In this document: positions 35,207-44,202 of the stretch, piece by piece | Numbering within the stretch: position 1 is the first letter of the stretch | How the letters are laid out: every line of letters begins with the position of its first letter | Assembly: GCA_964391865.1 (NCBI GenBank) | Contig: CAYMNQ010000004.1 | Coordinates: 310,001 to 374,000, forward strand | Reading direction: 5' to 3' | DNA from: DASZQL01 sp964391865 | GTDB lineage: Bacteria; Planctomycetota; Phycisphaerae; Phycisphaerales; UBA1924 | DNA: 64,000 nucleotides | The notes under the pieces: generated by a model | Told to the model about the DNA's origin: nothing | Databases searched by the model: none | Seen by the model: only the letters and a program-made list of their open reading frames with translations | Translations under genes and position numbers: made by a program

Positions 35207-36415
35207 GTGGAGATCGTCGTGACGAGAGTGCCGGTCAAGCCTGAACTCCTTCGCTGGGCCTGCGAGCGCGCAGGCAAGCCAGAGTCTGCGCTGGCCGAGA
35301 AGTTTGCCGGGTTCACAGAGTGGCTGACCGGCAAAAGAGCCCCAACGTTCAAGCAGTTGGAGGACTTCGCCAAGGCGACCCATACACCGATCGGCTTCTT
35401 CTTCCTTCAGCAGCCACCCGTCGAAAGTGTGCCGATCCCTGACTTCCGCACACTTGATAGTGCTCTACTTTCGCGACCCTCGGCGAACCTTTTGGACACC
35501 GTCTACCTCTGTCAGCAACGCCAGGACTGGTTCCGCCAGTACTCCTTGCTCATGGGCGATAAACCGCTGCGCTTTGTCGGTTCCGTGAGCACAAACTCTG
35601 AGGTACTCCAAACCGCCGCGAAGATTCGTGCTTCGCTCGATCTTGACGCCCGCCCTCTGACTCAGGCGCGCAACTCAGACGACGCCGTCGGGCTCCTGAT
35701 GGCGCGATTGGACGAGCTTGGCGTGCTCGTCATGGCGAGCGGCATCGTGGGCAACAACACTCACCGGCCTCTCGACCCCGGCGAGTTCCGCGGCTTCGCG
35801 CTGAGCGACGACCTCGCCCCGCTGATCTTCGTTAACGGTGCCGACACCAAGGCCGGTCAGATTTTCACCCTCGCTCACGAGCTCGCCCACCTCTGGATCG
35901 GCGAGTCCGGCGTGTCCGACATCACGCCTGCATCCTCACCCTCGCCGCGGCGCTTGGTGGAGTCTTGGTGCAACGCCGTAGCCGCTGAGGTGCTCGTGCC
36001 GCTGGCAAGCTTCAAGCGGTCGCTCAACCCCTCGGCCAAGCTCTTCGCCGAGATGAAGCGGCTGTCGGCGCTCTTCCGCGTCAGCACGCTGGTCATTCTC
36101 CGCCGCATGCGTGACGCGGGCCATCTGTCTAAGGATGAGCACGCTTCGGCTCACGAAGCAGAACTCGCCAGACTCCGCGACATCATGCGACAGCGAAAGG
36201 AACGGGAGGAGGGCGGCGGCGATTTCTACTACACCTCGCGCTACCGCCTCAGCCCGCGGTTCGCCGCAGCGGTCATCTCCAGCACATACGAAGGCCGTTC
36301 AACCTTCACCGAGGCCTTCCGACTGCTCGGCTGCCGAAGCGTCAAGACCCTTGAGAACCTCGGCCACAGCCTCAACCTTGTGAACCCCTCGTGGGCGGAA
36401 AGCGGGGTGGGCTGA
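35207..36415 (+). CDS. ImmA/IrrE-family metallopeptidase with N-terminal XRE-like helix-turn-helix
   Basis: A 402-residue protein combining a putative XRE-type DNA-binding region (about 10-55, LAEKFAGFTEWLTGKRAPTFKQLEDFA) with a COG2856 zinc peptidase. The HExxH motif is AHELAH (about 223-228). Relatives cleave repressors (ImmA, IrrE) or act as antitoxins. It is followed, with a one-base overlap, by a DUF4411 PIN-like gene, a pairing predicted in the literature to be a toxin-antitoxin system. Insertion between hsdM and hsdS suggests a back-up or trigger for the restriction locus. The GTG start at 35207 is probable. Confidence 0.88.
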   Translation: MEIVVTRVPVKPELLRWACERAGKPESALAEKFAGFTEWLTGKRAPTFKQLEDFAKATHTPIGFFFLQQPPVESVPIPDFRTLDSALLSRPSANLLDTVYLCQQRQDWFRQYSLLMGDKPLRFVGSVSTNSEVLQTAAKIRASLDLDARPLTQARNSDDAVGLLMARLDELGVLVMASGIVGNNTHRPLDPGEFRGFALSDDLAPLIFVNGADTKAGQIFTLAHELAHLWIGESGVSDITPASSPSPRRLVESWCNAVAAEVLVPLASFKRSLNPSAKLFAEMKRLSALFRVSTLVILRRMRDAGHLSKDEHASAHEAELARLRDIMRQRKEREEGGGDFYYTSRYRLSPRFAAAVISSTYEGRSTFTEAFRLLGCRSVKTLENLGHSLNLVNPSWAESGVG

Positions 36416-36879
36416 TGGCCTATCTGCTCGACACCAACGTCTTCATCGAAGCCAAGGCCTGGCACTACGGTATGGACTTCTGCCCGGGCTTCTGGCAATG
36501 GCTCATCAAGAGCAGCAAGGCGGGCACCATCGCCAGCATCGCCCAAGTGCAGGGCGAACTGCAGGACGATGAACTCAACGAGTGGCTCCCGAAGCTCGGC
36601 AAGGATTTCTTCCGCCAGCCGGACCTCGGCGTGCTCCAATCGATGGCCCAGATCAGTGAATGGGTCAACACGCAGAACTTTACCCCGGGGGCAAAGACCA
36701 CTTTCCTCAATGCCGCCGACTACCACCTCATCGCCCACGCGCTGGCGAGCGATCATGTCGTCGTGACCCACGAGCAGATCGAGCACACCCCCGCCCGCAT
36801 CAAGATCCCGAACGTCTGCATCGCCTTCAAGGTCAAGTACCTCCGCACACACGAGATGCTGCGGCGTGAGAAGGTGTGA
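36415..36879 (+). CDS. DUF4411 PIN-like protein, predicted toxin
   Basis: A 154-residue PIN-like protein. It starts MAYLLDTNVFIEAKAW with the first catalytic Asp (D6), continues with the middle acidic block GELQDDELNEW, and ends AADYHLIAHALASDHVVVTHE with further acidic residues. PIN domains are metal-dependent RNases. DUF4411 proteins commonly pair with ImmA/IrrE peptidases of the type encoded just upstream. ATG at 36415 overlaps the peptidase stop (TGATG). Its stop overlaps the GTG proposed for hsdS. Confidence 0.85.
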   Translation: MAYLLDTNVFIEAKAWHYGMDFCPGFWQWLIKSSKAGTIASIAQVQGELQDDELNEWLPKLGKDFFRQPDLGVLQSMAQISEWVNTQNFTPGAKTTFLNAADYHLIAHALASDHVVVTHEQIEHTPARIKIPNVCIAFKVKYLRTHEMLRREKV

Positions 36880-38252
36880 CTCGTGTTGGGGGGTGCCACT
36901 TGACGCTAGCGATGTTCCAGACTGCCCCGCCGGATTGGGAGCGCACCACGCTTGGCGATCTCGTGCGACGCGGTGGCGGCAGCATCCAGACTGGCCCTTT
37001 CGGCAGTCAACTCCACGCACACGACTACGTAGAGGTAGGCGTGCCCTCGATCATGCCCGTCAACATCGGCGACAACCGATTGGTCGAGCAAGGCATCTGT
37101 CGCATCACCGAAGAAGATGCGGAACGACTCAAGCGGCACCGGGTCACGGCGGGCGACATCATCTACAGCCGTCGCGGCGATGTGGAACGGCGTGCGCTGG
37201 TCAGGCCCGAGCACGAAGGCTGGCTGTGCGGGACCGGCTGCCTGAAAGTCTCGCTGGGGACAGGCGTCGTTGATCCTCCGTTCGCCTCGTTCTATCTCGG
37301 GCATCCCGAAGTGCGGTCGTACATTGTGCGACATGCCGTCGGCATTACGATGCCGAACCTCAACACGGAGATCATGCAATCGATCCCGTTCTTGCTGCCG
37401 CCTGCGGCTACCCAGCGCGCCATCGCCGCGGTTCTCGGCTCACTGGACGACAAGATCGAGCAGAACCGGCGGACGGCACGGGCGCTGGAGCGGCTGGCGC
37501 GGGCGATCTTCCGGGCATGGTTCATCGACTTCGAGCCCGTTAAGGCCAAGGCCGCCGGCGCGGCGTCGTTCCCCTCCATGCCGCAGGCCGTTTTCGACGC
37601 GCTCCCGACCACCTTTGCCAACTCCGAAATCGGCCCCGTGCCGGAGGGATGGTGTGTTGGCAAGCTTGGTGACTGCTGTCACATCAATCAGCGCACGGTG
37701 CGTTCGGGCGAAATCGACGGCGAAATCGAGTATGTGGACATCTCTTCCGTGACAGTGGGTCGGCTGACGGGAGTCCAGCGCGTGCCGTTCGCTGAGGCAC
37801 CGAGCAGGGCTCGGCGTCGAGTTGGGCACGGTGACACCATCTGGTCATGCGTGCGCCCGAACCACAAGTCGTATCTGTTCATCCACTCGCCGCCTGAACG
37901 CCGCATCGTCAGCACAGGCTTCGTAGTGATGTCCCCGGGCGAGTTCGGGGCATCGTTCTTGCACGAGGTCACAACCCAACCGGAGTTTGTGCACTATCTC
38001 GTTTCCAATGCTGACGGCAGCGCCTATCCTGCAGTAAGGGCGGATCACTTCGCATCGGTCACGGTAACTCGCCCTCCCAAGCAGCTCCGCGATGCATTCG
38101 AGGCACTCACCATGCCGTTGCGGGACTTGTTTGCTTCGGCAGAACGTGAGGCTACACAACTTGCTTCACTCCGCGACTACCTCCTCCCCCAACTGATGAG
38201 CGGCCGAGTGCCGGTGCTCATCGAGTCTGATTCCGAGATGGGAGCTGCCTGA
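36876..38252 (+). CDS. hsdS: Type I restriction-modification specificity subunit
   Basis: HsdS determines the bipartite DNA site recognised by the complex. It has two target-recognition domains: TRD1 at about 15-175 (PPDWERTTLGDLVRRGGGSI) and TRD2 at about 250-425 (GWCVGKLGDCC). Each is followed by a conserved helical spacer; the central one is LGSLDDKIEQNRRTARALERLARAIF and the final one LASLRDYLLPQLMSGRV. Both halves are intact, so a functional asymmetric site is expected. GTG at 36876 overlaps the DUF4411 stop; ATG at 36912 is an alternative closer to the family start. Confidence 0.93.
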   Translation: MTRVGGCHLTLAMFQTAPPDWERTTLGDLVRRGGGSIQTGPFGSQLHAHDYVEVGVPSIMPVNIGDNRLVEQGICRITEEDAERLKRHRVTAGDIIYSRRGDVERRALVRPEHEGWLCGTGCLKVSLGTGVVDPPFASFYLGHPEVRSYIVRHAVGITMPNLNTEIMQSIPFLLPPAATQRAIAAVLGSLDDKIEQNRRTARALERLARAIFRAWFIDFEPVKAKAAGAASFPSMPQAVFDALPTTFANSEIGPVPEGWCVGKLGDCCHINQRTVRSGEIDGEIEYVDISSVTVGRLTGVQRVPFAEAPSRARRRVGHGDTIWSCVRPNHKSYLFIHSPPERRIVSTGFVVMSPGEFGASFLHEVTTQPEFVHYLVSNADGSAYPAVRADHFASVTVTRPPKQLRDAFEALTMPLRDLFASAEREATQLASLRDYLLPQLMSGRVPVLIESDSEMGAA

Positions 38253-39139
38253 TGTCAATCACGCCGAAGTACACACCCCACCAGAAGATCTCCCTCCGGA
38301 AGCACTCGACACTCAACGAAGCTTGGCTGCACGACCGCATCTGCGATGACCCGTCGATCCTCGGGCTGGGCGATGTGCGCGTTCTCGATCGCGAGCGTCC
38401 GCTGGCCGGCGGCGGGCGGCTCGACATGCTCCTGCTGGACGATGAGAACGACCGGCGATACGAGGTCGAAATCCAACTCGGCGCGACCGATCCCAGCCAC
38501 ATCATCCGCGCGATCGAGTATTGGGACCTCGAACGCCGGCGCTACCCCGCTTACGAACACATCGCCGTCATCATCGCCGAGGACATCACGAGCCGCTTTC
38601 TGAACGTCATGGCGCTGATGTCCGGGAGCATCCCGATGGTGGCCATCCAGCTCGACGCCCTGCAGGTTGGCGAGCATCTGCTGCTGAATTTCGTACAGGT
38701 GCTCGACCTCACCGAGTTGCGTGCGGACGATGTGGAAGATGAGGAGTCCGGCGGCGGGAACGTGGAGCGAGCGTACTGGGAGTCCAAGGGCGGCAAGACC
38801 CTGTTGAAGGTGTGCGACGACATGCTGGGGCTCGTCCGCAAGCACGCCAAGAGTCCGACAGAGCTGAACTACCTGCGCGGGTATGTGGGCCTGCGATCTA
38901 ACGGTGTTGTCCGCAACGCGATCTACATGAGTCCCAAACCGACGAAGAACTACGTCAACATCGGTTTCCGAGTCGAGGACGCCGCGGAGTGGAAGGAGAA
39001 GTTCGAGGAGGCCGGGATACCTGTCCAGAGCAAGCGGAAGACTCGATTCGGGATCAAACTGACGCCCGAGGACTACGCCGCGCACACGACCGTGATCAAC
39101 GAAGCGGTGAAGGCGGCTGTGGAGGTGGCGGGAATCTGA
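38252..39139 (+). CDS. PD-(D/E)xK-like predicted nuclease or DNA-binding protein
   Basis: A 295-residue protein inside the restriction locus. Residues 20-130 show a nuclease-like core: RLDMLLLD, RYEVEIQLG and HIIRAIEYWDLERRRYP. These recall PD-(D/E)xK folds with the catalytic lysine replaced by Gln (ExQ), a known variant. The C-terminal part (about 200-295) resembles small domains of predicted transport/DUF5655-type proteins (KNYVNIGFRVEDAAEWKEKFEEAG). It overlaps the hsdS stop (TGATG) and precedes hsdR. It may be an accessory effector or regulator of restriction; the role is unknown. Confidence 0.65.
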   Translation: MSITPKYTPHQKISLRKHSTLNEAWLHDRICDDPSILGLGDVRVLDRERPLAGGGRLDMLLLDDENDRRYEVEIQLGATDPSHIIRAIEYWDLERRRYPAYEHIAVIIAEDITSRFLNVMALMSGSIPMVAIQLDALQVGEHLLLNFVQVLDLTELRADDVEDEESGGGNVERAYWESKGGKTLLKVCDDMLGLVRKHAKSPTELNYLRGYVGLRSNGVVRNAIYMSPKPTKNYVNIGFRVEDAAEWKEKFEEAGIPVQSKRKTRFGIKLTPEDYAAHTTVINEAVKAAVEVAGI

Positions 39140-39152
39140 CGTGTGCGCAGCC

Positions 39153-42100
39153 ATGCCCAGCACCATCCATGAGAACCTCGTCGAAGACGGCGCGGCCGAG
39201 CAATTCGGCTTGCTGAACTACGCCGTGAAGCGCGGCGTGGAGATCGACGATCTTGACGGGGGGGCGGGCGAGCGGGCGAATGCGTCGCAGGTGGTGCTGA
39301 CGAATCGCCTCATCGCGGCGGTGCATCGGCTCAATCCGGAACTGCCGAACGAACAGTGCGAGCAGGTGGCCCGCACGCTCTCGCGCCCGCCGCACCCGAC
39401 GCTCATCCAGAACAACCGCTGGCTCCACCACCTGCTGACCGACGGCGTGGAGGTGGAGTACCGCGACGCGGCACCGGGGGGGACGGGCGAAACCCGCGGC
39501 GGGCGCGCCCGGCTCGTGGACTTCGACAACCCCGCCGCGAATGACCTGCTCGTGGTGCGGCAGTTGACGGTCGTCGGCCCGACCGGCAAGGCGATCCGAC
39601 CCGACTTGACAGTGTTCCTCAACGGCGTGCCGATTGCAGTGATCGAGCTCAAGGACCCCACCGACACCGAGGCGGACTTGAGCGTGGCGATCGATCAACT
39701 CGACCGGTACATGTCCGCCGATCGCGGCGCGCCCGACTTTTTCGTACCGAACCTGCTGCTGGCCGTGTCAGACGGGTTGTTGACACGGGTGGGGTCGATC
39801 ACGAGCGGGCGGAGTGCGGGGGGGCGGTTCATGCCGTGGCGGCCGTCCGAAGGTGGTCAGCCGAGCCTGGAGGCGCTCATCCGCGGGCTGTTCGCGCCGT
39901 CGCCGCTGCTGGACTACCTGCGAACCTGCGTGACGTTCGAGGAGGATGCACGCGGCGAGATCGCGAAGAAAATCGCCGGCTATCACCAGTTCCGCGCGAT
40001 CCGCAAGGCGCGAGCGAGCGTGATCTCGCACCTCAAACCCACCGGCGATGGTCGCGGCGGCGTGGTGTGGCACACGCAGGGCTCGGGCAAGAGCTTGTCG
40101 ATGTTGATGCTGGCGGGCGCGCTGGTCCGCGAGCCGGCGATGACCAACCCGACGATCGTGATGGTGACCGACCGGAACGATCTGGACGATCAGTTGTTCG
40201 GCACGTTCGCCGCGGGGCGGGCACTTCTGCGGCAGGACCCGGTGCAGGCCGAGAGCCGCGATCAGTTGCGGCAGGTGCTGGACCGGGCGGCGGGCGGGGT
40301 GGTGTTCACGACGATCCACAAGTTCGCCGAGGCGCATGGGGAGATTTCGACGCGGAACAACATCGTCGTGATGGCCGACGAAGCGCACCGGAGCCAGTAC
40401 GGCTTCGTCGAGGGCGGGGCACGCTGGATGCGTGAGGCGTTGCCGAACGCCACGTTTGTGGGCTTCACCGGCACGCCGCTGGAGCGCGACGACAAGAACA
40501 CGATTCACGTCTTCGGCGAGTACGCGGATGTGTACGACATCCGTCAAGCGGTGGAGGATGGGGCGACCAAACCGCTGTACTACGAGTCGCGGATCGTGAA
40601 GTTGACGGTCGACGAGCAAGGCGCCGCGGCTGCGGAGGCGGAGATCGAGCGGGCGGTGGCCGCTGACAAACGTGGCGTCGAAGTCGAGGAGCCGATTCGC
40701 GTGCCGCTGGAGGCGCTGGTCGGCGCGCAGGAGCGGGTGAACCGACTGTCGGCGTTCATCGTCGAGCACTGGGAGAAGCGGCGCTCGGCGATGGAAGGCA
40801 AGGCAATGGTCGTGACCATGAGCCGCGACATCGCCGCCCGTCTGTACGAAGCGATCAAGGCGCTGCGGCCCGCGTGGCACGATGCCGACGATGAGCGGGG
40901 CGCGATGAAGGTAGTGGTGACGGGAACGGCGGATGACCCCGAGCCACTGCGACAGCACGTGCGCACAAAGGCGGCACGGAAGCGTCTGGCCGAGCGGTTC
41001 AAGGACCCATCCGACGACCTGCGGCTGGTGATCGTGTGCGACATGTGGCTGACGGGATTTGACTGCCCGCCGGCGCACACCATGTACCTCGATAAGCCGC
41101 TGGCCGGGCACAACCTGATGCAGGCGATCGCCCGGGTGAATCGGGTCTACGGCGAGAAACCCGGCGGCTTGATCGTGGATCTCCTGGGCTTGGCCGATCA
41201 ACTCGCCGATGCGCTCGCGACGTACACGCAGGCGGGCGGCACCGGCGAGGCCGTGCGCCAGGTGCAGGACGAGGCCGTTCCGGCGATGCTGACGGCGTTC
41301 GAGAAACTCAAGTCGTTCTTCCACGGCTGCAATTACGCCGCGGCGCTGGCGACCGCGGCGCAGGGCGTGTTGCCGGTCTACCTGCGAGCCATTGATCATG
41401 TGTTCGGGCAGCAGGACGGGTGGAAGCGGTGCCGAACGCTCGTGAAGGAGTTGTCATCGGCGTTCGCGCTCGCCGTGCCGCGGCCTGAGACGGAGAACGT
41501 GGTCGAGCATCTGGCGTTCTTCCAGCGGATTGTGGCGATGATCCGCAAGCGGCTGGCGGATGATGTGCGGGGTGGAAGCGCGGGTCGGCGCGGGGACATC
41601 GACGCTGCGGTCAGACAGGTCATCGGCGGGGCGGTGGACGCGGACCAAGTCATCGACCTGTTCGCGGCCGCCGGATTGGATGAGGCCCGGCTCGATATCC
41701 TCTCGGATGAATTCTTGGCGCGCGTGTCGGCGCTCGAGCAGAAGAACCTCGCGCTCGAGACGCTGCGGAAGCTCCTCGCCGATCAGATCCGCGTCACCGA
41801 GCGCACCAATCTGGTTCAGAGCAAGAAATTCCGCGAGGCGCTCGAGGACGCCATGCTTCGCTACACAAACAAGGCAATCACGACCGCTGAGATGATCTCT
41901 CGCTTGATCGACTTGGCCAAGCACCTGCGGGATGCGCAGCGACACGGCGCGGCTATGGGCCTCAGCGTCGAGGAGACAGCGTTCTATGACGCCCTCGCGG
42001 AGAATGGATCTGCGAAGGAAGTCATGAAGTCCGACACGCTCCGCCTGATGGCGCGCGAGCTGGCCGAGATGATCAAGAAGATGCCGAAGCTCGACTGGAC

Positions 42101-42251
42101 GGAGCGCGAATCGGTACGCGCCACGTTGCGACGGAACGTGCGCCGAATGCTGGCGAAGTACGGCTATCCACCAGACTTGTCGGAAGACGCAACCCAGCTC
42201 GTGCTCAAACAGGCAGAGCGCAGCACTGAAAACGACTTGGAATCGGAGTGA
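39153..42251 (+). CDS. hsdR: Type I restriction endonuclease subunit (DNA translocase)
   Basis: A 1032-residue motor and nuclease subunit. The N-terminal PD-(D/E)xK nuclease carries RPDLTVFLNGVPIAVIELKD (about 148-168). The SF2 translocase has Walker A TQGSGKS (about 307-313), DEAH (about 408-411) and FTGTPLER. A C-terminal helical HsdM/S-binding part completes it (about 800-1032). On meeting unmodified sites it pumps DNA and cleaves at distance. ATG at 39153 matches MPSTIHENLVED; GTG at 39141 is possible. It is the last gene of the locus and appears intact. Confidence 0.95.
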   Translation: MPSTIHENLVEDGAAEQFGLLNYAVKRGVEIDDLDGGAGERANASQVVLTNRLIAAVHRLNPELPNEQCEQVARTLSRPPHPTLIQNNRWLHHLLTDGVEVEYRDAAPGGTGETRGGRARLVDFDNPAANDLLVVRQLTVVGPTGKAIRPDLTVFLNGVPIAVIELKDPTDTEADLSVAIDQLDRYMSADRGAPDFFVPNLLLAVSDGLLTRVGSITSGRSAGGRFMPWRPSEGGQPSLEALIRGLFAPSPLLDYLRTCVTFEEDARGEIAKKIAGYHQFRAIRKARASVISHLKPTGDGRGGVVWHTQGSGKSLSMLMLAGALVREPAMTNPTIVMVTDRNDLDDQLFGTFAAGRALLRQDPVQAESRDQLRQVLDRAAGGVVFTTIHKFAEAHGEISTRNNIVVMADEAHRSQYGFVEGGARWMREALPNATFVGFTGTPLERDDKNTIHVFGEYADVYDIRQAVEDGATKPLYYESRIVKLTVDEQGAAAAEAEIERAVAADKRGVEVEEPIRVPLEALVGAQERVNRLSAFIVEHWEKRRSAMEGKAMVVTMSRDIAARLYEAIKALRPAWHDADDERGAMKVVVTGTADDPEPLRQHVRTKAARKRLAERFKDPSDDLRLVIVCDMWLTGFDCPPAHTMYLDKPLAGHNLMQAIARVNRVYGEKPGGLIVDLLGLADQLADALATYTQAGGTGEAVRQVQDEAVPAMLTAFEKLKSFFHGCNYAAALATAAQGVLPVYLRAIDHVFGQQDGWKRCRTLVKELSSAFALAVPRPETENVVEHLAFFQRIVAMIRKRLADDVRGGSAGRRGDIDAAVRQVIGGAVDADQVIDLFAAAGLDEARLDILSDEFLARVSALEQKNLALETLRKLLADQIRVTERTNLVQSKKFREALEDAMLRYTNKAITTAEMISRLIDLAKHLRDAQRHGAAMGLSVEETAFYDALAENGSAKEVMKSDTLRLMARELAEMIKKMPKLDWTERESVRATLRRNVRRMLAKYGYPPDLSEDATQLVLKQAERSTENDLESE

Positions 42252-42355
42252 GTTCTCAGTCAGCCGATGTCTGCAACCAGCGGAACCCCGAGCAACAGCC
42301 CAACACGGAGGCACGCTGATTGGCGGCTGGGCCCTCTCCCTCACGAATCCCCTCG

Positions 42356-43123
42356 TCACGCCCCTCTCCCAAAGAACCCCATCCGCGCCATCGGCGTCCG
42401 CGCCATACGAACCACCATCTCGAGCGCGTCGGGCCCGTCGTCGTGGTCGCCCTTGGGGAACTGGAGCAGCTGATCGATCAGCGCGCGGTGGCGGCGGCTG
42501 AAGCGGAGGGTGCCGCCGGTGATGATCGGCTGCAGGCTCTGGATGCGCCCGAGCTTGTCGCTGGTCTGCTTTAGTCCCTCCACCCGAGGCGGGCGCGGGA
42601 GCTCGCGCTGCATCCGCCGCTCGAGTTCGGTCTTGAGGAACTCCTGGAACTGCACCTCCTCGATACCGACGCGGGTGAATTGGCGCACGCGGTGCCACTC
42701 GATGATCGCGGCCATGATCTCGTCGGGCTTGCGCCGGCGGATGTCGGCGTCGAGCACGTACACGATCCCGCTCTTGCGGTCCCGCGCCGCGATGACGATC
42801 GCGGTGTCGTCGTGATGACGGCCGGCCTTGCCCAGGCTGGGATCGCAGGCGCACAAGATCTCCGCCGCGCCGGAACCTTGAGCGCTCAGCGCCGACAGCA
42901 GCGCCTCAACGCTCGCGTGCCCGCCGCCGGCGGGGTCTTCCCAGTAGACGATCTCGCGCTCGGCGATGAAGCCGTCGCCCGGGCTGATGGGGTCGTTCTG
43001 CTTCTCGCTGGCGAAGGCGGCCCGGCCGATCGCCTCGCGCAGCTCCATCAGCGCTAGGAGATTCTCGACCGCCGCGCGGTCGAACGATGAGCCGCTCCGC
43101 GGCCTGACATTGCGCTGCTTCAT
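42356..43123 (-). CDS. Free-standing phage terminase large-subunit nuclease domain
   Basis: A 255-residue protein corresponding to the C-terminal half of TerL. The linker FASEKQNDPISPGDGFI (about 38-54) that normally follows the ATPase domain is near its N-terminus. The RNase H-like nuclease follows: CACDPSLGK with the first Asp (about 94), YVLDADIRRRKP, GIEEVQFQEFLK, and KGDHDDGPDALEM with the last Asp pair (about 232-240). The packaging ATPase is missing, yet ATG at 43123 has AGGAGG 7 nt upstream and the frame is clean. It could be a decayed prophage remnant given a new start or a repurposed nuclease. No other phage gene is seen nearby. Confidence 0.8.
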   Translation of the reverse strand: MKQRNVRPRSGSSFDRAAVENLLALMELREAIGRAAFASEKQNDPISPGDGFIAEREIVYWEDPAGGGHASVEALLSALSAQGSGAAEILCACDPSLGKAGRHHDDTAIVIAARDRKSGIVYVLDADIRRRKPDEIMAAIIEWHRVRQFTRVGIEEVQFQEFLKTELERRMQRELPRPPRVEGLKQTSDKLGRIQSLQPIITGGTLRFSRRHRALIDQLLQFPKGDHDDGPDALEMVVRMARTPMARMGFFGRGA

Positions 43124-43570
43124 GGAGAGCCTCCTTGCTCAATGTGGCCCGGCGCACGGAACGCGCGCACGGGCGTACTTCTTTGGAACATCACGCCGCA
43201 TCCGTACGGCGTGACCACGAACAACGCGCGCATCGCGTCATTCGAAGTTGCTTCGTTGTGATGGGGTTGAGTCGTTCCGCACCCGCGGGGCACCGACGGA
43301 CATCAATCGGCGGCGAATCGGAGCATTCAAAACTGGAGCATCCGCCGAGCCGCTTGTCAAGGGCGGTTTGCTGCAGCAACCCCGTCTTCAAATGCCCTTT
43401 GAAAGGCCTTCGAACTACAAAACACGCCGCGCCGGAAGCGCTTTCTAGCGTGGACTAACTCCCAGAAAAACAACTTATCCACAGCAGATCTCAATCAAGA
43501 TCGCGAATACCACCGACATCCTGGCCAAGCGCATCCGGATCATCAAGTCGTGAGTGAGGACGCCAGGGGG
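43124..43570. other. Intergenic region with a lone DnaA-box sequence
   Basis: No convincing gene is seen in about 450 bp. A perfect DnaA box, TTATCCACA, occurs at 43475-43483, alone, so it is not an origin. Composition is less GC-rich than the flanks. A short rightward reading frame ending at 43552 (ILAKRIRIIKS) lacks a start and may be a gene remnant. Confidence 0.45.
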
Positions 43571-43804
43571 TCACGCTCGGACTCGACCCGACTGCAAGGC
43601 CAGACCACTGCTGACCGTTCGAGCTGCGGTGAGCGTGATCGCACGCGCGTGGTGGTCGGTCACGTTCGGTCGTGCCTCGTTCAGTCGCACGAACAGGAGG
43701 GCCAATCGGCCGACTCGATGCAGCCCTGGGATGTCCCGGAGCAGAATCCACCCGGTGCGCGTGCTCGGAACGGGGCCGCTGTCGCGCGAGGATCCGGCGG
43801 TCAC
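43571..43804 (-). CDS. Possible small terminal ORF of the nos operon
   Basis: A 77-residue frame whose ATG overlaps the cupin stop as ATGA, the coupling used throughout this operon. Third codon positions are mostly G or C, as in real genes here. The sequence (WILLRDIPGLHRVGRLALLFVRLNEARPNV) has one moderately hydrophobic stretch and no recognised domain. It could be a true small gene, the start of a frameshifted longer gene, or chance. Confidence 0.35.
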   Translation of the reverse strand: MTAGSSRDSGPVPSTRTGWILLRDIPGLHRVGRLALLFVRLNEARPNVTDHHARAITLTAARTVSSGLALQSGRVRA

Positions 43805-44160
43805 GATTGTGCGGCGTCCACGGCAATCTCGAGCAGCAGGCCGGAGTCAGCGAGCGCGCGGACGGCGTGCCGGACGCCCGAGTCGAGCACGAGCAGCTGC
43901 CCAGCCGAGAGCGGGACCGCACGTCCGTGCAGGGTGAACTCGACCTTGCCCGCGACGATGTGGATGACCACCGGGCCGGGTGCGGCGTGCTCGGGAATCT
44001 CCGCATCCGCGTCGAGTGCCAACAGCGTGAAGAGGCGGCGATCGTCGCGGTGGAGCATCTTCTTTCGGATGGATGGAGGCCCCGGGGTTGCCCCCGCGCG
44101 CAACCGATCGAACTCCGCCGCGATGTTCAGCACAACGGGTTGGCCGGATGAGTCAAACAC
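43801..44160 (-). CDS. Cupin-domain protein
   Basis: A 119-residue single-domain cupin. GPVVIHIVAGKVEFTLHGR and the second motif PLSAGQLLVLDSGVRHAVRAL give the two conserved cupin motifs; HAAPG (about 57-61) and the final His in GVRHAV are candidate metal ligands. Small cupins near Rrf2 and nos genes are often linked to redox or NO responses, but the ligand is unknown. GTG at 44160 is preceded by GGAGG at 7-nt spacing. It lies 42 bp downstream of the Rrf2 gene. Confidence 0.82.
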   Translation of the reverse strand: MFDSSGQPVVLNIAAEFDRLRAGATPGPPSIRKKMLHRDDRRLFTLLALDADAEIPEHAAPGPVVIHIVAGKVEFTLHGRAVPLSAGQLLVLDSGVRHAVRALADSGLLLEIAVDAAQS

Positions 44161-44202
44161 GGCTGGTCCTCCATGGCGAGTCGAGGGGCGGTCAGGGCGA
44201 AT

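Noticed and set aside
43475..43483. Perfect DnaA box TTATCCACA as a possible replication origin
   Set aside because: It is alone, with no cluster of boxes, no adjacent A/T-rich unwinding region and no dnaA, dnaN or repA nearby.
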